The notes beneath the pieces are model-generated. The model was not told the origin of the DNA. It worked only from the letters and a program-made list of their open reading frames with translations, and made no database searches. Below are positions 56,729 to 64,000 of a stretch of 64,000 nucleotides of DNA, in pieces. The translations under genes and the position numbers were made by a program. Every line of letters begins with the position of its first letter. The stretch's first letter is position 1. This stretch comes from Bathymodiolus brooksi (taxonomy: Eukaryota; Mollusca; Bivalvia; Mytilida; Modiolidae): positions 26,616,186 through 26,680,185 of the forward strand of contig OY804585.1 in NCBI GenBank assembly GCA_963680875.1. Reading direction: 5' to 3'.

Positions 56729-57853
56729 CAGGGGCGGATCCAGGGAGGCCCCCCCCCCCCTAATCTCAACAGGACTCCGAAGAAATTTTCTGTCAGTTCT
56801 TCATCCTAATCTCGTTTCAAGCCCTATCAAGGGTATTCTGGAAATTTTTTATTTGACCCCCCGGTGCATTCCGATGGATATTTTGGCATGGACGGATTGT
56901 GTCAGATCAAGTGCAGGTAAGATTTCATAAATAGACATATTTTCTAGTTCAAATCTGCAAAAATATTGATATTTCCTTGCCTTTTACAGCGTATATCCGA
57001 CAAAATAATCCAAAATCTACTTTAAGCTGACCGCCATTTTACTGAACTCTAGAACTACACCACGTGATCAAAAATCGTGACGTATTTTGGTATAGTCTGT
57101 TTCGTAGTTCAAGATGTCGATGTCAAATATTATATTATAATTTAAAAATCCCATATACACGGCTTGAAATTTTGTAATTTTGTTATAAATATTTTATTAA
57201 AACCAATCAACAGCCCATAAAAGATATGCTTGCATATCCACAATAAATAATTGACATCGACCTTTCATTTAGAAACATGCTGTAGCAAAATTCATGACGA
57301 TTTTGATCACGTGGTGTAGTTCATGAGTTCAGTAAAATGGCGGTCAACTTAAAAGTAGATTTTGGATTATTTTGTTGGATATACGCTGTAAAAGGTAAGG
57401 AAATATCAATATTTTTGCAGATTTGAACTAGAAAATATGTCTATTTATGAAATCTTACCTGCACTTGATCTGACACAATCCGTCCATGCCAAAATATCCA
57501 AAGGAATGCACCGGGGGGTCAAATTAAAAATTTCCAGAATACCCTTGATAGGGCTTGAAACGAGATTAGGATGAAGAACAGACAGAAAATTTCTTCGGAA
57601 TCCTAATCTCAACGAGATTAGCCCCCCCCCCCCTAAAATTGGAAAAAATATGATTTTTTGGCGTAAAATCGTGATTTTTCCCACGAAATACCCCAACAAT
57701 TTTCGCGCCTCCCTCCGCAATTGGAAAAATGATTTTTTGGCGTAAAATCGTGATTTTTCACACGAAATACCCCAAAAAATTTCGCGCCTCCCTTCGCTCG
57801 GCGCAATTTTTTTAAGTGCTCCCCCCTAACTTGTAATCCTGGATCCGCCCCTG
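56729..57853. mobile_element. CAGGGGCGGATC TIR element with long foldback arms
   Basis: Termini CAGGGGCGGATCCAGG and CCTGGATCCGCCCCTG; direct repeat TTCCG on both sides (56,724-56,728; 57,854-57,858). Inside, arms 56,755-57,080 and 57,283-57,625 are complementary over ~330 bp with few differences. Each arm, read outward from the centre, contains AAAATGGCGGTC, ~57 nt, then TAAAAG|G(T/C)AAGG. A G/C-rich subterminal repeat follows on the right. The same ends and duplication length occur at 60,184. Confidence 0.85.
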
Positions 57854-58211
57854 TTCCGGTGTCCTATAATTATTAGCTACTTTTTGACGTTCGGAACTAG
57901 ATTTTCGTAAACCACAAAGGTGTTCCAAATGATAGCCATGAAAATTAGCTACCTTAATAATACATTAAAAATACTATTCCAGTTATTCCCCTTTTACCAT
58001 GTTTTGATAGATTCTTGGTAATTAGTATTTTTGAACGAAAAAAGGGGGGGTGGATGTAGGTGAGGAAATCTATTTAATTAGATAGATTTATCCCAGAAAT
58101 GGATAACAAACTTCTATTCATTCATTTACATCAAGGATATATATATATTTTTATATATCCTTGTTTATATGGAGCAAAATCTGGATGAAAATAAGTTATT
58201 TCGATATAAAA

Positions 58212-58495
58212 TATATGATTGATTGATTGGTGTTTAACGTCCAGCGAGCAATTTTACAGCTATATTCAGGACGAGAACATTTAAAAATTTAAACGCCACG
58301 GGACTCGAAACAAGGAAAGGTGATGGGTATGGAAGGATAATTTAGCCAGTGCAACAGGTCTCCTATGGACCACTCATCATGAGCACAATGCTCATAATGA
58401 GCTGTTAGACTGGGTTATTTAACGTGCGAAGAGGGTGACAATCTCTCAACACGGGACCTCGGTTTTATTTACGTCTCGTCTGAAGTCTTGACATT
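58212..58495 (-). mobile_element. SINE-C copy, full length
   Basis: On the + strand: TTGATTGATTGGTGTTTAAC, TATATTCAGGACGAGAACAT, GTGATGGGTATGGAAGGATA, CATAATGAGCTGTTAGACTG, CGTGCGAAGAGGGTGACAAT and GGACCTCGGTTTTATTTACG. It is the uninterrupted reference for the split copy at 4086-4945. Confidence 0.75.
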
Positions 58496-59960
58496 TTCCA
58501 TGAAAATAAGCTACCTTACACCTGTTCAATGTATGACGCAGGTGTCAACGTGTTATCTATGAAAATAAACTACCTGGCACCATTCAAACATAAGCATAAG
58601 CATCAGAAACTTGCCCATGAAAATTAACTACCTCGCATTCCTTCGTTGCATTGGATAGGAGTCATGACGTTTTCCATAAAAATAAACTACCTTGCATCTG
58701 TTCAATGTATGACACAGGTGTCAAAGTGTTGTCCATGAAAATAAACTACCTTGCACCGTTCAAACATAAGCATAAGTATCAGACGCTTGCCCATGAAAAT
58801 TAGCTACCTCGCATTCCTTCGTTGCATGGTCCATGAAAATTAGCTACCTGACCTTTCTTCATTGCATGGAATAGGAGTCATGACGTTTTCCATGAAGATA
58901 AGCTACCTTACACCTGTTCAATGTATGACACAGGTGTCAACGTGTTATCTATGAAAATAAACTACCTGGCATCATTCAAACATAAGCATAAGCATCAGAA
59001 ACTTGCCCATGAAAATTAGCTACCTCGTATTCCTCCGTTGCATTGGATAGGAGTCATGACGTTTTCCATAAAAATAAACTACCTTGCATCTGTTCAATGT
59101 ATGACACAGGTGTCAAAGTGTTATCCATGAAAATAAACTACCTTGCACCGTTCAAACATAAGCATAAGTATCAGACGCTTGCCCATGAAAATTAGCTACA
59201 TCGCATTCCTTCATTGCATGGGATAGGAGTCATGACGTTTTCCATACAAATAAGCTACCTTACATATGTTCAATGTCTGACACAGGCGTCAAAGTGTTAT
59301 CCATGAAAATAAACTACCTTGCACCATTCAAACATAAGCATAAGTATCAGACGCTTGCCCATGAAAATTAGCTACCTCGCATTCCTTCATTGCATGGGAT
59401 AGGAGTCATGACGTTTTCCATACAAATAAGCTACCTTACATATGTTCAATGTCTGACACAGGCGTCAAAGTGTTATCCATGAAAATAAACTACCTTGCAC
59501 CATTCAAACATAAGCATAAGTATCAGAAACTTGCCCATGAAAATTAGCTACCTCGCATTCCTCCGTTGCATGGGATAGGAGTCATGACGTTTTCCATACA
59601 AATAAGCTACCTTACATATGTTCAATGTCTGACACAGGCGTCAAAGTGTTATCCATGAAAATAAACTACCTTGCACCATTCAAACATAAGCATAAGTATC
59701 AGACGCATGCCCATGAAAATTAGCTACCTCGCATTCCTTCATTGCATGGGATAGGAGTCATGACGTTTTCCATACAAATAAGCTACCTTACATATGTTCA
59801 ATGTCTGACACAGGCGTCAAAGTGTTATCCATGAAAATAAACTACCTTGCACCATTCAAACATAAGCATAAGTATCAGACGCTTGCCCGTGAAAATTAGC
59901 TACCTCGCATTCCTTCATTGCATGGGATAGGAGTCATGACGTTTTCCATAAAAATAAGCT
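58484..59960. repeat. ~176-bp higher-order tandem array built of three ~59-bp monomers
   Basis: About eight 176-bp units. Each has three related monomers sharing CCAT(G/A)(A/C)AAAT(A/T)A(G/A)CTACCT: (1) followed by TACATATGTTCAATGTCTGA, (2) by TGCACCATTCAAACATAAGC, (3) by CGCATTCCTTCATTGCATGG. One unit near 58,835 carries an extra partial monomer. Later units (59,200-59,950) are almost identical. Confidence 0.9.
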
Positions 59961-60047
59961 GTAAAGATTGCTCATTTAGTCCCGATCCCTTAACAAACAT
60001 GGCCGCCACAGGCAGTTCTTGATGCTGATTGGAGACATGGGGTCATC

Positions 60048-60178
60048 GTAATTTGTAATCGTAATCAGTTGTAATTGATTGCATTTTATCATGTAATCGG
60101 ATGTAATCTGTAATCGGCCATTTTTTTTATATTACATGTAATCGTAATGTAATCGATTACATTCATTTTGACCCTGTA
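60048..60178. repeat. degenerate GTAATC repeat, interrupted by a transposon
   Basis: Repeated GTAATCGTAATC / TGTAATCGGATGTAATC / AATCGATTAC; it resumes as ACGATTACTTTCTGATTACA at 61,541-61,575 after the element at 60,184. Confidence 0.75.
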
Positions 60179-60183
60179 ATCAC

Positions 60184-61537
60184 CAGAGGCGGATTTAGAG
60201 GGGGCGTGCGCCCCCCTAAAATTCGCAAAGCATATGTTATACAACGTTAATTAAGCAGTTCAACAAACGACTTTTTCATGAATGGCTGACTTGTGGCCTG
60301 TAGTAAAATATTCCTACACATTGTAAATACACGTTGGGTGTGTTCGCTGAATCATATATGGATTGCTGTCAGTAGTTCAAAGATTATTCCATCCTGATTG
60401 GTTCCGAGGTACCAGACATCAACTATTTTCTCACGCTAATTAAAGATTATTTCTTCAGTCAATTTTACAACTATAAGGAAAACAAATATTTACAGATCAA
60501 AGCATTTAGTAAACTTAAATCTTAATACTGATGTTCTTTCAACATCAGTATCATTCATAAGGGACGGACCATTTAACTTCTGATTCCCAATGTTGCTGAA
60601 CAAATATTCTGATTTTGGTGGAGGGAAAAATTTGATTCAGAGTTTTTGTCATATAATCTAATGTTAAATACTGGAAAAAATTTCGCGCTTTGTGCGACAA
60701 GAAAAATAAATATTCTAACTCTCGTGTTGTCCGAAAAAAAAATTCTGAACGAAAAAAAAAACCATAGTCCCCCCCTGCAAGTTATATGATCGGTCCTTAA
60801 CCAGATACAAATTAATGAATTACACGCAGAAGACATCTTCATGATCATATTACTGTCTGCTCGGATGAAGCATTTCGTTTCGCCGTTGGTTCTTTCACTG
60901 AAAACGTATGATTCGTTCTTGTTTATAGACAAAGGCGAATATGTTAACCTTAATGCTGCATGAAACGATTCTGATCATCTAATTTAGTTACGTTAGTTTA
61001 TCAGAAATCAACAACAAGTTCATGTATTGACAATTTCTGCTTTTGTTTGTCTATAAACAAGAACGGTCGAATCATACGTTTTCAATGAATGAATCAAACG
61101 ACGAAAAGAAAAGCTCCATCCGGACGGGCAGTATTAACTATAGAACCACCCGAAAGGACAAGCACCGAAAGTACAGTGAAATGAGGAATGCATTAAAACT
61201 TGTAAACCAATAGTTCTTTGAAGGGTTAAAATATCGTGATCAATCAGTCATGAGTTGAACAATTCGCATAACGGTTGTACAAAAAAAGTTTTACTTTAGG
61301 TTCTTATAATCTGACAAAAACATACTGTTAACAATTATCCGACAAAATTAAGACTCAGTCAATTTTTTTTGGTCTGATAAAAATGGTGTGGTTGGTTCAA
61401 AATTGTCGTTCAAATAAATGTCTGTAATTCCTCAAACCCCCAGGGCTCTGCTCTGGACCCGCTGGGGACCGTATGCGGTCCCCAGACCCCTCGCCTACTC
61501 ACGCCCCTCCTAACCACAAATCCTGAATCTGCCCCTG
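60184..61537. mobile_element. CAGAGGCGGATTTAG TIR element, 1.35 kb
   Basis: Termini CAGAGGCGGATTTAG and CTGAATCTGCCCCTG; direct repeat ATCAC on both sides (60,179-60,183; 61,538-61,542). Contains an inner inverted repeat (ACGTATGATTCG...TTCTTGTTTATAGACAAA at ~60,904-60,933; complement at ~61,035-61,085 and onward). An ORF of 119 codons on the - strand (60,573-60,932) spans one inner arm and shows no known domain. It appears related by its ends to 56,729-57,853. Confidence 0.8.
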
Positions 61538-61542
61538 ATCAC

Positions 61543-62200
61543 GATTACTTTCTGATTACATTTAGATTACTTTTCATCATTTTGACTTATTTTGTATTAG
61601 CTGAAACATATATCTCCTTAGATATTTAATGTTTGATTTTTGTAAATGAATTTTCTTCATGAAATTTATTAAACAAGTTTACTAGAAAAATATTTAGTTT
61701 ATTGACATCTGAATAAAAAAATATATAATGCAATTCCGTTCATTCCACCTAATCCCACTTTTAAAAAATTCATTAAAATTTCAAGTTATTTGTAAGTGGG
61801 AATAGGTAGTTTTAAAAAGTGGGATTAGATAGAAGACACCTGAAATTCAATTGTTTAAAACTCCCCAAAAATATATTAAAATAAAGTGGCATTCACTACA
61901 TGATCAAAAAATATTATTCTATGTTTAATTGCAATCAAAACAATCACAGCTACCAAAAAAGTATTAAATATTATTTATGGCTTCAAAGACAACAACAAAC
62001 AAATAATATCTCAATAGACCTATTTCACATTAACCTATTTTTGTTGTAAGCGACCTTAGTCCAAAGTCCAATCGGAGTAAAATCCGGGTGGTAAGCGGCC
62101 TTTCTGTTTGGATTATACGCTGATTTTCGATATCCACATAATTTTTCAACCTTTTCGAAGTTTTATTCACGTTATTTATTTGCAAAATTTTATTATACAT
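61543..62200. other. no gene recognised; possible promoter of the SAP ORF
   Basis: 61,600-62,000 is AT-rich with an imperfect inverted repeat (CCACCTAATCCCACTTTTAA ... TTAAAAAGTGGGATTAGATA, 61,744-61,832). 62,040-62,110 has AAGCGACCTTAGTCCAAAGT and GTAAGCGGCCTTTCTG, a short direct repeat just upstream of the ORF. Confidence 0.4.
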
Positions 62201-62206
62201 CTACAA

Positions 62207-62564
62207 ATGGATCCTGGTGATCAACTCTACACTCTTGATGAGCTTCGATGTTGGAAAGTCGAGAATCTCAGACAGTTCTTGACGATGAGACTGAGAGGTC
62301 TATCGAAATCGGGAACGAAAGAGGAGCTAGCGGCCTTGTGTTTTTCGGCATGCAAGTTGAACTTGCCTTTGGTGCCATCACAAGATGATGTTTTAATGGA
62401 CAATAAGAGATGCTACGACAACATTTTGAGTGAGTGTGGAATTTCAGACCCCCTTCAGGCTTCAGATTTATTCTGGTTGGCTTGATGAACATGATCATGG
62501 TATGCAGTTTTGGACACCAATTTTTTTGACAGACATAACGCAGTTCTTGTTAGCCCATCGGTGA
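62207..62564 (+). pseudogene. SAP-domain protein, N-terminal fragment with a frameshift
   Basis: From ATG 62,207 the frame reads MDPGDQLYTLDELRCWKVEN, then LRQFLTMRLRGLSKSGTKEE and LAALCFSACKLNLPLVPS. That is a SAP motif (helix, RGLxxSGTKxEL turn, helix; residues ~10-50), a DNA-binding fold of ~35 aa. The frame stops at TGA 62,483. One base off, the sequence continues WLDEHDHGMQFWTPIFLTDI + TQFLLAHR to TGA 62,562, which has the composition of a continuing protein, so a single-base shift near 62,475 is likely. Starting at 62,207 is preferred to the in-frame upstream ATG at 62,108 because the extra residues look like untranslated sequence. SAP-first proteins of this look are frequent in mollusc gene sets, often linked to mobile DNA (family knowledge, not shown here). 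Confidence 0.6.
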
Positions 62565-62569
62565 TGTAG

Positions 62570-63300
62570 CATTGACAAATGACATGCTGAAAGACTATAA
62601 TTAAGGTTGGCAAGGCCTATGAATATTTTTCAGGTGGGTGGCTACAGGAGGGATATTTCTTAAAGATTAAGTCGAACAACAACTTGTGTATTTTAAGAAC
62701 AAAGTGTTCACCATCACAGACACTGAATGATGACCCCCACAATGTTTAGATATTGCACCAAAGAAGATGATGGTTTGACAGAAGGAGCTTATTGTTCTTG
62801 CACTGCAGGGTATGAAATTTATGCTTGTTTTTTTTAAATTCTCTATCTGTCTAATGTCTATGCAGTGCCAATTCAGGACCATTAGATAATAACAGAAGGG
62901 ATTGAAACCAGTGATGGGCAATCTTGGCTGAAATGTTCCTAACAAATTCATGACAAAATGTTGTAGTTCCTATGGTGTCAATGAATCAGTACATTTCAAT
63001 AATGTTTGAGAGATGTCAGTTCAAATCTCTCTGGAAGCTAATGATCTGAGTACATATTAGGTTTGTCAACTACTACATGTAACAATTACAATACATGTAC
63101 ATGTATATAGCTTCTATAGTACAAGGTAGTACATTTCAATAATGTTGAACAGATGTCAGTTCAAATCTGACTGGAAGCTAATCTATGGGTTTATTTTAAT
63201 ATATGCTTGACCATGTTGACTGCACTAACTAACTTGGACACAAGTCCCTAGCTTAATTAAAGTTTTGAAGAACTACTCCTTTTTCAGTGTGATCTTTACA
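62570..63300. other. no gene recognised
   Basis: Two copies of a ~55-bp stretch (GTACATTTCAATAATGTTTG, AGATGTCAGTTCAAATCTCT, GGAAGCTAATGATCTG at 62,990 and 63,130). The - strand frame 62,667-62,951 has no domain. Confidence 0.45.
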
Positions 63301-63304
63301 CGAC

Positions 63305-63560
63305 CGCAAAAATGTTGTGTAATGGTTAGCATGCTCACCTTGAATGTGGTAGATCCATGGGTTCTAGCCCCTGTCTAGTCAAACCAAAGATTATAAAATT
63401 GGTAAGAATGCAGCATTAAGGAGTAAGAACAAAGACTGGTCAGATCAGAATCAGAATAATGTTTCATGGTGGAACGACATACAGTGTATCTACCCACAGA
63501 CTGTTGTATCAATGACATAGCATTCTAAAAATCCAACTAAGGGTGTTGGTCTTTTCATTT
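63305..63560 (+). mobile_element. SINE-A copy with best tRNA-like head
   Basis: Head GTTGTGTAATGGTTAGCATG + CTCACC (A-box region), then B box GGGTTCTAGCCCC, AGTCAAACC, GCAGCATTAAGGAGTAAGAA, CAAAGACTGGTCAGATCAGA, GGAACGACATACAGTG and AATCCAACTAAGGGTGTTGG. The 3' tail is missing. Confidence 0.75.
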
Positions 63561-64000
63561 TTTGTATCTAAATGTGTTTCCTGTTGCTCATGCTTAAATA
63601 GTTTACACATCACATGTTATAGTTTATGTTTCTTGTTGTTTATTGTTTAAAAATTCTATGAATAGAATGTTTTTATCCTCCATATGAGTGTTGTTTTTCA
63701 TTTAATTATTGAATATTTTGGGCTTTGTTCATTTACCTGAGAAAGTCTTAGACAAATATTTTGAAATTAAAGGAGCTTTGAACCTTATTACATGTAGTAA
63801 GTATGTTTTTGATGGGGTGGAACTTTAGTCAGATTTTTTAACTTCTCAATTCAATAACTAAAGGATAGAGAAAATTGTATAGTGTCCCCCAATATTAACT
63901 TTTTGATGTTAAAAGCAATATAATTTTCATTCAATCATTAACTTAAAACTTCACCAGGATGAGGGGAATGTGTTTTAATTTATTACCCATTCTTCAATGT

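Noticed and set aside
57445..57720. 91-codon minus-strand frame
   Set aside because: Lies across the foldback arm and subterminal repeat of a TIR element; no domain.
1..64000. tRNA, rRNA or other structured RNA genes
   Set aside because: tRNA-like boxes occur only as SINE heads with poor cloverleaf potential; no genuine RNA gene was recognised.

Overview
The window is AT-rich animal nuclear DNA. It has short exons in long introns with GT-AG boundaries, and dense tRNA-derived SINEs, TIR elements and minisatellites. The repeat style and the two host genes fit a lophotrochozoan, most likely a mollusc (bivalve or gastropod). The species cannot be read from the sequence.

Layout. (1) 1-17,088, + strand: the last ten coding exons of a delta-catenin/p120-family armadillo protein, ending in the PDZ ligand DSWV. 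The 5' part of the gene lies off the left edge. Its introns hold a hAT remnant, a TTAA-flanked element, CCGTCCGTC-rich mollusc-type repeats, many SINE copies and a 2.5-kb 56-bp minisatellite. (2) 17.1-35 kb: no host gene recognised; 3' UTR, SINEs, TA-flanked MITEs, a 38-bp minisatellite, hairpin elements, a 528-bp TIR element with a decayed RecQ-like helicase start, interlocked inverted repeats, and a short TTF/BED-type zinc-finger ORF. (3) 35,074-45,036, - strand: a complete eight-exon zinc transporter of the ZnT1 (SLC30A1) type, 414 aa, with a 1.7-kb 22-bp minisatellite in intron 6. (4) 47.7-50.0 kb: a Ulp1-like protease/PHD ORF, broken by one in-frame TAG, between inverted arrays of ~160-bp tandem repeats. 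(5) 50.4-52.3 kb: two diverged copies of a promoter/first-exon-like module. (6) 52.6-56.0 kb: a 5'-truncated reverse transcriptase with split direct repeats, interrupted by a 1.13-kb foldback element that carries a second broken RecQ-like helicase start and an 8-bp target duplication. (7) 56.7-61.5 kb: two CAG...CTG TIR elements with 5-bp target duplications, separated by a trimeric ~176-bp higher-order tandem array. (8) 62.2 kb: a frameshifted SAP-domain ORF; then a SINE near the right edge.

The two host genes (cell-adhesion scaffold and zinc efflux) are convergent and show no functional link. The main interest is in the mobile DNA: two unrelated TIR elements each carry the start of a RecQ-like helicase, minisatellites have copied splice sites in the delta-catenin gene, one SINE family has seeded three different tandem arrays, and a nested insertion can be resolved to the base. 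All calls are by eye; no alignment or database search was run.
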